DNA of 23,746 nt from CAJQQY01 sp964352225. Lineage in GTDB: Bacteria; Bacteroidota; Bacteroidia; Chitinophagales; Saprospiraceae. Position 1 is the first letter of the stretch. Each line of letters starts with the position of its first letter. Below the pieces are notes generated by a model. The model was not told where the DNA came from. It did not search any database and saw only the letters and a list, made by a program, of their open reading frames with translations. The stretch is from positions 1 through 23,746 of the forward strand of contig CAYGRM010000055.1 in the NCBI GenBank assembly GCA_964352225.1, read 5' to 3'. A program made the position numbers and the translations under genes. Shown one piece after another: positions 7,488-14,939 of this stretch.

Positions 7488-7499
7488 TTATCGTTTTTT
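7482..7499 (+). terminator. Weak terminator-like palindrome at the end of the TIGR03643 gene
   Basis: The palindrome CGATAATTATCG (7482-7493) includes the stop codon and is followed by six T. The possible stem is only about 4 bp with an AATT loop, so its strength is doubtful. Confidence 0.3.
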
Positions 7500-7530
7500 G
7501 TTTGACGTTGAACGTTTTATGTTTTACGAT
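7500..7530. repeat. Low-complexity GACGTTGAACGTTTTATG-type spacer repeat
   Basis: The convergent spacer between the TIGR03643 gene and the photolyase-like gene carries short reiterated words (GACGTTGAACGTTTTATG, then TTTTACG). It resembles the low-complexity intergenic repeats elsewhere in this window but uses different words. No second copy is seen here. Confidence 0.35.
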
Positions 7531-7564
7531 CATCCACACAGCACTTCTTCAAAGCTATGCTTAA

Positions 7565-9040
7565 TTAATTTTTCCTCACCTTTCGAGAAGGAATCACATG
7601 CTTGTATAAAATCCGTTTTGCCTCCGCTACAACACTCGGATCATCTCGATGCGCCCAAATTTTATCCCTCGCCACTTTTGCTGTTTCTTTTAAATCTATG
7701 ATAGGTTTTGGATATTTTTTCCCTAATTCAAAATTATAAAATTGTTGTTCCATTATCGTCATTTTCCATGGTTCATGGATAAATTCAATTGGTACATTTT
7801 CCAATTCTGGAACCCATTTTTTGATAAAAACTCCATTAGGATCATGATCTTGTGATTGCTTAATTGGGTTGTACATTCGAATGGTATTCAGCCCTGTGAC
7901 ACCTGCTTGCATCTGAAATTGTGGATAGTGAATGCCTGGTTCAAAATCTAAAAAAAGTTGTGCCAACCAATTCGAACCTTTCTTCCAATGTTGCCATAAA
8001 TTTTGCGTCAAAAATGAAACGAGCATTGCTCGCATTCTAAAATTAATGTAGCCCGTTGCCATCAAACATCGCATACATGCATCAACCAAAGGATAACCAG
8101 TTTGCCCGTTTTTCCAAGCTTCGAAATGGACTTGATTTTCATTTCTTTCAAGCAAATTATATCCTCGATTTAAGTTCTCAAATTCCATTCGATCCTCCAT
8201 TTCAAACTTCTGAACGAAATGACAATGCCAGTGCAATCGAGAGGCAAAATTGGTAAAATTTCGTTTGTAAGATTTTCCTTCCTTCGCTTCCTTTTGCGCC
8301 TGATAAACTTGTCGAAGACTTAAATTCCCCCAAGTAATGTAGGGCGAAAGTCGGCTACAACCTCGGCGACTTTCGAGTGGTTTTGAAATATGACGGCTAT
8401 AATTTTGAATTCGGTTTTCAAAAAAATCATTCATATATCGAAGTCCGATAGAGGTACCTCCTTTTTGAAAATCAGGATGTGGCTGAGTAAATGATTGGGG
8501 GATTTCTTTTCCAAAAAAAGGAGGAGAAGTTTCCTCAAAAACTATGGAATTTAGGCTTTGCAAATCAGGATTTTGTAAAGGAGCATCCATATATTTTTTC
8601 CATAACTTATTCCATTCATACCTATTTTTCAACCCTCGAACAACCGCATTCGTTTGAGATTCAATCCATTCGATATTATTTTTTTTACAAAAAACTTGAA
8701 CAGCTTTATCGCGATCGTAAGTGACTTTAATCCCCGTTTCTTCGTGCGAAAAAACATTTTTTATAGAAAATTGAGTTTGGATTTTTTCAAGAACATCAAG
8801 CACTTCTCCATGGAAAATAAAAACTTGAGCGTTGTGTTTTTTCAACTGAAAATTCAAATCAACAAGTGATTCCCAGACAAATCTCCAATGTCTTAAATCG
8901 TACTGAGGAGCTGCAATTACCGAAGGTTCAAAAATATAAATTAAAGCAATCGGGTCACCCGTTTCAATCGCTAATTTTAGCGGTTGATGATCGGTGAGCC
9001 GAAGGTCTCTCTTGAACCAAACTAGATTTATAGATTGCAT
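7565..9040 (-). CDS. Photolyase/cryptochrome-like flavoprotein with atypical flavin-site residues
   Basis: 491 residues. The N-terminal photolyase alpha/beta domain begins LVWFKRDLRLTDHQPL (6-21). The FAD-binding helical domain has TWGNLSLRQVY (236-246), AWKNGQTGYPLVDACMR (308-324), TGYINFRMR (329-337) and TIRMYNPIKQSQDHDPNG (386-403). My alignment to E. coli PhrB keeps W359 (here W352), D372 (D365) and R344 (R337). It replaces N378, opposite flavin N5, by H371; W382, the flavin-proximal Trp of the electron-transfer triad, by F375; W384 by M377; and N341 by F334. It is therefore a distinct subgroup whose repair activity cannot be assumed; signalling or a different photoreaction is possible. 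A CAT-like gene lies 50 bases upstream on the same strand, suggesting co-transcription. From memory, this subgroup commonly occurs with TIGR03643 and DUF2256 genes. Confidence 0.9.
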   Translation of the reverse strand: MQSINLVWFKRDLRLTDHQPLKLAIETGDPIALIYIFEPSVIAAPQYDLRHWRFVWESLVDLNFQLKKHNAQVFIFHGEVLDVLEKIQTQFSIKNVFSHEETGIKVTYDRDKAVQVFCKKNNIEWIESQTNAVVRGLKNRYEWNKLWKKYMDAPLQNPDLQSLNSIVFEETSPPFFGKEIPQSFTQPHPDFQKGGTSIGLRYMNDFFENRIQNYSRHISKPLESRRGCSRLSPYITWGNLSLRQVYQAQKEAKEGKSYKRNFTNFASRLHWHCHFVQKFEMEDRMEFENLNRGYNLLERNENQVHFEAWKNGQTGYPLVDACMRCLMATGYINFRMRAMLVSFLTQNLWQHWKKGSNWLAQLFLDFEPGIHYPQFQMQAGVTGLNTIRMYNPIKQSQDHDPNGVFIKKWVPELENVPIEFIHEPWKMTIMEQQFYNFELGKKYPKPIIDLKETAKVARDKIWAHRDDPSVVAEAKRILYKHVIPSRKVRKN

Positions 9041-9090
9041 GGAAATAGAACCAACTTAAAATATGAATTGTTTTGAATTGACTTTTAATC

Positions 9091-9729
9091 CTAAAAATAA
9101 GTTTCTGGATTCATCGCCATTTCTTCTATCTTTTGAAAATATTGCCCCACATGTCTTCCGTCCACCACCGCATGATGTACTTGAACGGAAAGTGGCATTT
9201 GTATTTTTCCATTTATTTCAAAAAACTTTCCCCAGGCAATTCGAGGAACTGAATCTGAAGGATGATGTTGCATTGCATGCTCAAAACTAGTAAAACTCAC
9301 CCATGGAATCGAGGATAAAAAAAGAAAATCATCTCGTCCAACTTCATCCTCAAAGGATGGTTCTGTTTTCATTTTTTCACTTTTTTTAAAAGCTCGTTGA
9401 ATGAAGTTTTTTGAATCTTTTTCATACTCCACATTACAAAAACTAAACACGTCTGCGACCTCTGTATACACAGAAAAAGAAGGAGAAACCTTTTCATACT
9501 CAAAGACTTTCCCCTCTCGAATACGCCAACGAAACTCTCGAATATCATTCGCTACTCTCGAAATTAAATAGACGATACTTGGAGTAATTGGCCAACTATT
9601 TTTTTTCAAAAAAGCTAAAAGATGAGTAATCTCCACATTCGCCGTAATATTAAAATGCGGATGATTCATGCTATTAAAAAACTGAAAGTGTTTTTGGCGA
9701 TGTGGATTTTCAAAAATTATTTCTCGCAT
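9091..9729 (-). CDS. Chloramphenicol acetyltransferase-fold (CatA family) acyltransferase
   Basis: 212 residues, the usual CAT length. The catalytic signature HHAVVDGRH lies at 185-193; H186 corresponds to the catalytic His195 of CAT-III and D190 to the structural Asp199. Other family landmarks are FRWRI (66-70), IPWVSFTSFEHAM (141-153) and PRIAWGKF (162-169). CATs are trimers that use acetyl-CoA to acetylate a hydroxyl group. Many chromosomal members have unknown natural acceptors, and nothing in the context (photolyases, uvrA) suggests an antibiotic-resistance cassette. The gene precedes the photolyase-like gene by 50 bases on the same strand. The fold is firm; substrate and resistance are not. 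Confidence 0.88.
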   Translation of the reverse strand: MREIIFENPHRQKHFQFFNSMNHPHFNITANVEITHLLAFLKKNSWPITPSIVYLISRVANDIREFRWRIREGKVFEYEKVSPSFSVYTEVADVFSFCNVEYEKDSKNFIQRAFKKSEKMKTEPSFEDEVGRDDFLFLSSIPWVSFTSFEHAMQHHPSDSVPRIAWGKFFEINGKIQMPLSVQVHHAVVDGRHVGQYFQKIEEMAMNPETYF

Positions 9730-9739
9730 TTTTTTTTGA

Positions 9740-9771
9740 CAAAAATAGAAATGAATTTAGAAATACCTAAA
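9740..9771 (-). promoter_or_regulatory. Candidate promoter for the CAT-like and photolyase-like gene pair
   Basis: On the minus strand, TATTTTTG (9747-9740) matches TAnnTTTG and lies 20 bases from TTTA (9771-9768), close to the -33 TTTG. The leader would be only about 6 bases before the ATG at 9729, so the mRNA would be nearly leaderless. Confidence 0.35.
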
Positions 9772-9860
9772 TGAGTAACATTCAATTTTATTTTTTGAAA
9801 AACAAAAACTAGTAATCCCTGTTTTATTTTTTTAAACAAAATATTCTAATTTTTTCTAAC

Positions 9861-9868
9861 TAATTTTG
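9861..9868 (+). promoter_or_regulatory. Candidate -7 box of the uvrA promoter
   Basis: TAATTTTG followed by C fits the Bacteroidota -7 box and gives a leader of about 40 bases. No convincing -33 TTTG is present at the right distance. No LexA-like palindrome is obvious around it. Confidence 0.4.
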
Positions 9869-9913
9869 CATCCCGATTTTTAAATCACTCGGCTCATTTT
9901 TCCTAAAATAAAT

Positions 9914-12772
9914 ATGGCAAATAGAACAACTTCAAAAGCAAAAAGTAATGGCACAAAATCCATCAATGACAATATAGAAGTCATTGGTGCACGTGTTCAC
10001 AATCTTAAAAACATCGATGTGACCATTCCTAGAAATCAATTCGTCGTGATTACAGGAATTAGTGGAAGTGGAAAATCTTCGTTGGCTTTTGATACGATTT
10101 ATGCAGAAGGTCAGCGACGATACATGGAAACGTTTTCAGCCTATGCTCGGCAGTTTATTGGAGAAATGGAAAGACCCGATGTGGAGCAAATTACAGGCCT
10201 GAGTCCTGTGATTTCTATCGAGCAAAAAACAGTAGGACGGAATCCTCGTTCGACAGTTGGAACGATTACCGAAGTTTATGATTTCCTTCGATTATTATAT
10301 GCACGAGTAGGTGAAGCCTACTCGCACATGACGGGAAAGAAGATGGTGAAATACACCGAGGAGCAAATGATGGAAAATATATTTAAAACTTTTGGAGGGA
10401 AAAAAACGCTCTTGCTTGCTCCTTTAGTCAGAGGGAGAAAAGGACATTATCGGGAGCTATTTGATCATGTGCGAAAGCAAGGATATACCAAAGTTAGAAT
10501 TGATGGAGAGGTGCAAGATTTAGTTCCAAAAATGCAAGTAGATCGGTATAAAGTTCATGACATTGAGTTAGTGATTGATCGATTGAATATGACGAAAGAT
10601 CGCAAAGAACGATTTGCAAAGTCATTGCAAACTGCTTTGAAAATGGGGAACGGATTAGTCTTCCTTGCAGAGCAAGGTGCAAAAGAAGTTTTTCCTTACA
10701 GCAAGCACCTGATGGACGCCGAGACTGGACTTTCCTACGAAGAACCTTCGCCAAATGCTTTCTCATTTAACTCTCCTTATGGAGCTTGCTCGGAATGCAA
10801 AGGACTCGGTGAAGTAATGAAAGTGGATCTTGAAAAAGTCATTCCTGATGATACCAAATCAATCAACGAAGCGGGAATTGTTCCCTTTGGGGAAGTACGA
10901 GACAATTGGACTTTTAAGCAATTAAAGTCTATTGCAAAAAAATATAAATTCACTTTTTCCACACCTATTAAAGATATTCCTGAAAAAGCATTAGATATTA
11001 TTTTGAACGGAGGAGATGAGAGTTTTGAAATAAAAAAAGATTTCAAACATGACTTCGTTTACAATTTGGCTTACGAAGGGTTGAACAACATGTTGATTCG
11101 TTGGTACAAAGATTCTGCTTCTGAAAAAATTAGACGTTGGACGGAAGATTTTATGGTTATTGATAAATGTCCCACTTGCAACGGTCAACGATTAAAAATT
11201 GAATCGCTACACTTTAAATTAGATGAAAAAAATATCAGCGACTTGGCGGTGATGGATTTTACAGACTTGATGGATTGGGTGGAGAATTTAGAAACAACCT
11301 TGACCGAGCGACAAAAGGCAATTGGACATGAAGTAATCAAGGAAATCAAATTGCGAATCGGGTTCCTTTTGAATGTAGGTTTGGATTATTTGAATTTGGA
11401 TCGACCTGCGAGAACTTTGTCAGGTGGAGAAGCTCAAAGAATTAGATTGGCGACTCAGATTGGTTCACAATTGACAGGAGTGACTTATATTTTGGATGAG
11501 CCCAGTATCGGTTTACATCAGCGAGATAACCAACGATTGATCGAGGCGTTGAGAGACTTATCTGATATTGGAAATACGGTTTTGGTTGTAGAGCATGATA
11601 AAGATATTATGTTAGCAGCTGATTTTTTGATTGACTTGGGGCCAGGAGCTGGTAAGCATGGCGGAGAATTAGTGGGTGCCGGAGTGCCTGAAACTTTTTT
11701 GAAAAAAGATACTTTGACCTCGCTTTATTTGCGAGACAAAAAGAAAATAGAAGTTCCTAAAAAACGTCGAAAAGGAAATGGTGATTTTTTAGAGTTAAAA
11801 GGTGCGAATGGAAATAATTTGAAAAACGTCAACATCAAAATTCCACTCGGTACTTTTTGTTGCGTAACTGGAGTTTCAGGAAGTGGGAAATCTACTTTGA
11901 TTAATGAAACGCTCTATCCAATTTTGCGTCAGCATTTTTATAAAAGTATCAAACGGCCAATGGAATATAAGTCCATCAAAGGTTTAGAACATGTGGACAA
12001 AGTGATTGAAATTGATCAATCTCCCATCGGGCGAACACCTCGATCGAATCCAGCGACTTACACAAAAATGTTTGATGAAATCCGAAAGATCTTTTCAAGT
12101 CTGCCGGAGGCAAAAATTAGAGGGTACAAACCTGGCCGTTTTTCATTTAATGTAAAAGGTGGTCGTTGTGAAGAGTGTCAAGGAGCAGGAAAACGAGTAA
12201 TTGAAATGAATTTCCTTCCAGACGTACAAATTGATTGCGAAAGATGCCAAGGAAAAAGGTATAATCGAGAAACCTTAGAAATTTTATATAAAGGAAAATC
12301 TATCAGCGATGTATTGAATATGACGGTGGAAGAAGCCGTTGATTTTTTCGAAATGATTCCAAAAATCCATCGAAAAACTAAAACACTAAAGGACGTTGGG
12401 TTAGGTTATATCACTTTAGGACAACAAGCTACGACACTTTCGGGAGGAGAGGCTCAACGAGTAAAACTCTCTGAGGAACTATCTAAAAGAGATACTGGAA
12501 ATACCATTTATATCTTAGATGAACCGACGACTGGTTTACACTTCGATGATATCAGACAATTGTTAATTGTATTGAATAAATTAGTAAAAAAAGGAAATAC
12601 CATCGTGGTCATTGAGCATAATTTAGATGTGGTTAAAGTCGCAGATTATATCATTGACATGGGGCCTGAAGGTGGAAATCGAGGTGGAGAAGTCGTGGCA
12701 CAAGGGACTCCAGAAAAGGTAGCAAAAGTGAAAAAAAGTCACACCGGACATTTTTTAAAGATGGAATTATAA
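9914..12772 (+). CDS. uvrA: Excinuclease ABC subunit UvrA
   Basis: 952 residues, typical for UvrA, the damage-sensing ATPase that loads UvrB in nucleotide excision repair. It has two tandem ABC ATPase modules. Module I has Walker A GISGSGKSS (48-56), the UvrB-interaction region, a zinc site C292/C295 with C419/C422, signature LSGGEAQR (502-509) and Walker B YILDEPS (525-531). Module II has Walker A GVSGSGKST (653-661), the second zinc finger C752/C755 and C775/C778 around the conserved MNFLPDVQIDCERC, signature LSGGEAQR (842-849) and Walker B YILDEPTTG (866-874). All key residues are intact. The start is the ATG before a Ser/Lys-rich 20-residue leader; the conserved protein begins at IEVIGARVHNLKNI (21-34). 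It stands downstream of the photolyase cluster but on the other strand. Confidence 0.98.
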   Translation: MANRTTSKAKSNGTKSINDNIEVIGARVHNLKNIDVTIPRNQFVVITGISGSGKSSLAFDTIYAEGQRRYMETFSAYARQFIGEMERPDVEQITGLSPVISIEQKTVGRNPRSTVGTITEVYDFLRLLYARVGEAYSHMTGKKMVKYTEEQMMENIFKTFGGKKTLLLAPLVRGRKGHYRELFDHVRKQGYTKVRIDGEVQDLVPKMQVDRYKVHDIELVIDRLNMTKDRKERFAKSLQTALKMGNGLVFLAEQGAKEVFPYSKHLMDAETGLSYEEPSPNAFSFNSPYGACSECKGLGEVMKVDLEKVIPDDTKSINEAGIVPFGEVRDNWTFKQLKSIAKKYKFTFSTPIKDIPEKALDIILNGGDESFEIKKDFKHDFVYNLAYEGLNNMLIRWYKDSASEKIRRWTEDFMVIDKCPTCNGQRLKIESLHFKLDEKNISDLAVMDFTDLMDWVENLETTLTERQKAIGHEVIKEIKLRIGFLLNVGLDYLNLDRPARTLSGGEAQRIRLATQIGSQLTGVTYILDEPSIGLHQRDNQRLIEALRDLSDIGNTVLVVEHDKDIMLAADFLIDLGPGAGKHGGELVGAGVPETFLKKDTLTSLYLRDKKKIEVPKKRRKGNGDFLELKGANGNNLKNVNIKIPLGTFCCVTGVSGSGKSTLINETLYPILRQHFYKSIKRPMEYKSIKGLEHVDKVIEIDQSPIGRTPRSNPATYTKMFDEIRKIFSSLPEAKIRGYKPGRFSFNVKGGRCEECQGAGKRVIEMNFLPDVQIDCERCQGKRYNRETLEILYKGKSISDVLNMTVEEAVDFFEMIPKIHRKTKTLKDVGLGYITLGQQATTLSGGEAQRVKLSEELSKRDTGNTIYILDEPTTGLHFDDIRQLLIVLNKLVKKGNTIVVIEHNLDVVKVADYIIDMGPEGGNRGGEVVAQGTPEKVAKVKKSHTGHFLKMEL

Positions 12773-12884
12773 ATTCTTTTTTCAAAATAGTTAAAAGAAT
12801 GTTTAAAATTTCAATAGGCTAAAAATAGATTTTAGCTGAATTCTTTATTCACTTTGGGTTGAACTTAATTTTCGTTGATCTCGC

Positions 12885-12998
12885 TATATTTTGCATTTAA
12901 TTGGTAGGAGAAACTATAAGTTATTGATTTTCAGATAGTTAAAAATTTTAATATACACTAAAATCCGATTAGGTTTAATTACTTAATCGGATTTTTTT
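12885..12998 (+). ncRNA. Possible small RNA unit upstream of the GH3 gene
   Basis: TATATTTTGC (12885-12894) resembles a -7 box but with one extra base between TA and TTTG. A GTTG at 12858-12861 could be a poor -33. A transcript starting near 12900 would run about 100 bases without a usable start codon into the intrinsic terminator at 12961-12998. The same terminator could simply be the real end of the uvrA transcript, 190 bases after its stop. Confidence 0.25.
12961..12998 (+). terminator. Intrinsic terminator downstream of uvrA
   Basis: An 11-bp perfect stem (AAATCCGATTA at 12961-12971 with TAATCGGATTT at 12984-12994) closes a 12-base loop and is followed by more T to 12998. It ends either the uvrA message or a separate short transcript. 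Confidence 0.85.
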
Positions 12999-13101
12999 AG
13001 TACAAAAATACTAGTCAACTTACCCAACATTTAACGTAACTCACCACGTTTATATATTTTTGGAGCGAATTTTCTCTCAAAAATCAAAAAAAGGTTTTTA
13101 C

Positions 13102-13133
13102 TTTGTTTCTAGTTTTAAATTTCCTTAATTTTA
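13102..13133 (+). promoter_or_regulatory. Candidate promoter of the GH3-family gene
   Basis: A TTTG at 13102-13105 and TAATTTTA at 13126-13133 are separated by 20 bases. This is close to the Bacteroidota pattern TTTG-N(17-23)-TAnnTTTG, with one mismatch in the last base of the -7 box. The leader would be about 35 bases. Confidence 0.4.
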
Positions 13134-13173
13134 GGAACGTAACCAGAACTCTAAACTTTCAACCTACATAACC

Positions 13174-14703
13174 ATGAAGAAGCTGATCAACAAGGGAATG
13201 CAATTCTTTTTCCAGCAACGCTACAAGCGTATTCTTCATTTCATGGAACACCCTCATGAAGTGCAAAATGAGGTACTCAAAGAGCTCATCCAATCTACCA
13301 AGCACACCGAATGGGGTAGAAATCATGACTTCAAATCCGTTAAAACTCAGGCTGACTTTGCCGAAAGAGTGCCGGTTCAGGACTATGAATCATTAAAACC
13401 CTATATTGAAAGAATGATGTTGGGGGAGTCCGATGTGTTGTGGAGTGGAAAAATTAAATGGTTTGCTAAATCCTCTGGAACAACCAGCGACAAAAGTAAA
13501 TTTATTCCAGTTTCCAAAACGAATTTGAAAAAATGTCATATTCGAGGGACTTGGGACACCATGAATTTATTTTATCATAATCGCCCCGATGCGCGACAAT
13601 TTGAATGTAAAAGTTTGTTGATGGGAGGCAGTCTTGACCATTTTGATGCGCACCCTGATACTTTAGTAGGAGATGTTTCTGCGATTATGATGGAAAATAT
13701 GCCTTATATCGGTCGCCCATTTTTTACCCCAGATATTGAAACGGCGACGATGCCTAAGTTTGATGAAAAACTCGAACGGATGGCTCAAATTACCAGTAAA
13801 GAAAAAGACATGGTAATGATTGGTGGAGTCCCGACTTGGACCATGGTTTTTTTAGATCGGATCTTAGAATTGACGGGTAAGAAAAATATGTCAGAAGTCT
13901 GGCCAGACTTGGAAGTTTATATTCATGGAGGAGTAAGTTTTGAGCCTTATCGAGAACAATTCCATAAATATTTCCCCAATGGAAATGTTCAATATATGGA
14001 GATCTACAATGCGACAGAAGGCTACTTTGCCATTCAAAATGATTTGAATTCTAGGGATATGCTGCTGCTGCTCGACAATGGAATTTATTATGAATTTTTA
14101 CCTGCTGAGGAATGGGATAAAGATAATCCAAAAGCAATTCCGCTTTCGAAAGTTGAAGAAGGAAAAAACTATGCGATGGTCATCAGTACCAATGCAGGTT
14201 TGTGGAGATATGTTCCTGGAGATACCGTGATGTTTACTTCAACCTCTCCCTACAAAATCAAGATTACAGGTCGAACCAAGCAATTTGTCAACGCATTTGG
14301 TGAGGAAGTGATGGTTTCCAATACTGATAAAGCATTGGCTCAAACTTGCCAATCAACGGGCGCAGTCGCCCTTGAATATACTGTTGCTCCTATCTTTTTA
14401 TCCAAGCAAGGAAAAGGCGGGCATGAATGGCTAATTGAGTTTGAAAAAACACCTGACGATCTCAGTAATTTCAATAAATTATTGGATGAAAATTTGCAAA
14501 AAATCAACTCCGATTACGAAGCAAAAAGATACAAAGGTATGGCTCTCAAACAATTAAAAATGAGACCAATGCCAAAAGGTACTTTTCACAAATGGCTAAA
14601 ATCGAAAGGTAAATTTGGCGGACAACACAAAGTACCTAGACTTGCTAACCATCGAAAATATGTGGAAGAGATTTTAGATTTTTCGAGTGGCGTTGCGCAG
14701 TAA
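13174..14703 (+). CDS. GH3-family acyl-acid amido synthetase-like protein (ANL superfamily)
   Basis: 509 residues. In plants, GH3 enzymes adenylate a carboxylic acid (auxin, jasmonate) with ATP and join it to an amino acid. Bacterial members are related in fold but their substrates are largely unknown. The ATP-binding motifs are present: SSGTTSDKSKFIPVS (100-114) is the P-loop-like motif 1, YNATEG (278-283) is motif 2, and YAMVISTNAGLWRYVPGD (333-350) with KITGRTKQFVNAFGEEV (363-379) forms the third region. The basic C-terminal end (KWLKSKGKFGGQHKVPRL, 473-490) is also typical. The length is slightly below plant GH3 proteins (about 580-610). It is a single-gene unit between its own promoter and terminator. 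The adenylating chemistry is a safe inference; the acid and amine partners are not known. Confidence 0.92.
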   Translation: MKKLINKGMQFFFQQRYKRILHFMEHPHEVQNEVLKELIQSTKHTEWGRNHDFKSVKTQADFAERVPVQDYESLKPYIERMMLGESDVLWSGKIKWFAKSSGTTSDKSKFIPVSKTNLKKCHIRGTWDTMNLFYHNRPDARQFECKSLLMGGSLDHFDAHPDTLVGDVSAIMMENMPYIGRPFFTPDIETATMPKFDEKLERMAQITSKEKDMVMIGGVPTWTMVFLDRILELTGKKNMSEVWPDLEVYIHGGVSFEPYREQFHKYFPNGNVQYMEIYNATEGYFAIQNDLNSRDMLLLLDNGIYYEFLPAEEWDKDNPKAIPLSKVEEGKNYAMVISTNAGLWRYVPGDTVMFTSTSPYKIKITGRTKQFVNAFGEEVMVSNTDKALAQTCQSTGAVALEYTVAPIFLSKQGKGGHEWLIEFEKTPDDLSNFNKLLDENLQKINSDYEAKRYKGMALKQLKMRPMPKGTFHKWLKSKGKFGGQHKVPRLANHRKYVEEILDFSSGVAQ

Positions 14704-14726
14704 TCATCTCAGGATTTATGAATAAT

Positions 14727-14767
14727 AAAAAAGGATCATCCAAAATTAAATTGGATGATCCTTTTTT
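14727..14767. terminator. Strong bidirectional terminator after the GH3 gene
   Basis: A perfect 17-bp stem (14727-14743 with 14751-14767) including GGATCATCCAA/TTGGATGATCC closes a 7-base loop and ends in a T-run on either strand. It lies 23 bases after the GH3 stop and could also stop minus-strand transcripts arriving from the envelope-protein gene. Confidence 0.93.
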
Positions 14768-14770
14768 ATT

Positions 14771-14916
14771 GGTTCTAAATGAATTCATTTGGTCAATTAT
14801 AAATAGTTATTGAGTTATTGGTTCTCAAGTTATTTCCAAAATGGTACTTCTATAAATTGTAAGACTAATAACTCATTAACCAATAACTTAGTAACCAAAT
14901 GAAATCATCTAGAACC
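14771..14916. repeat. Imperfect inverted repeat with reiterated AGTTATTGGTTAATGAG-like words
   Basis: GGTTCTAAATGAATTCATTT (from 14771) and its complement ending at 14916 match at 21 of 23 positions (arms 14771-14793 and 14894-14916). Between them, words such as GTTATTGAGTTATTGGTT and, inverted, ACTCATTAACCAATAACT recur in loose repeats. The element fills nearly all the space between the GH3 terminator and the stop of the envelope gene. No protein is encoded. Confidence 0.65.
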
Positions 14917-14939
14917 TTTTTATTGCTTATTTCTAATAA

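Larger units (their letters stand above)
12773..13173. other. 401-base spacer between uvrA and the GH3 gene
   Basis: No credible coding frame exists on either strand. Directly after uvrA are two weak hairpins without T-runs: ATTCTTTT/AAAAGAAT at 12773-12800 and GCTAAAA/TTTTAGC at 12818-12836. The spacer then holds a possible small-RNA unit (12885-12998) ending in a good terminator, and a candidate GH3 promoter at 13102-13133. Confidence 0.7.

Noticed and set aside
9091..9729. Acquired antibiotic-resistance gene
   Set aside because: No transposon, integron or composition shift surrounds it, and chromosomal CAT-fold proteins often lack resistance activity.
2894..12772. A single co-regulated DNA-repair operon from mutL to uvrA
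   Set aside because: Genes lie on both strands with terminators and repeats between; no shared operator such as a LexA-like box was found by eye.
14771..14916. Possible CRISPR-like array
   Set aside because: The repeated words are irregular, overlap, lack equal spacers and form an inverted pair; no cas gene is present.
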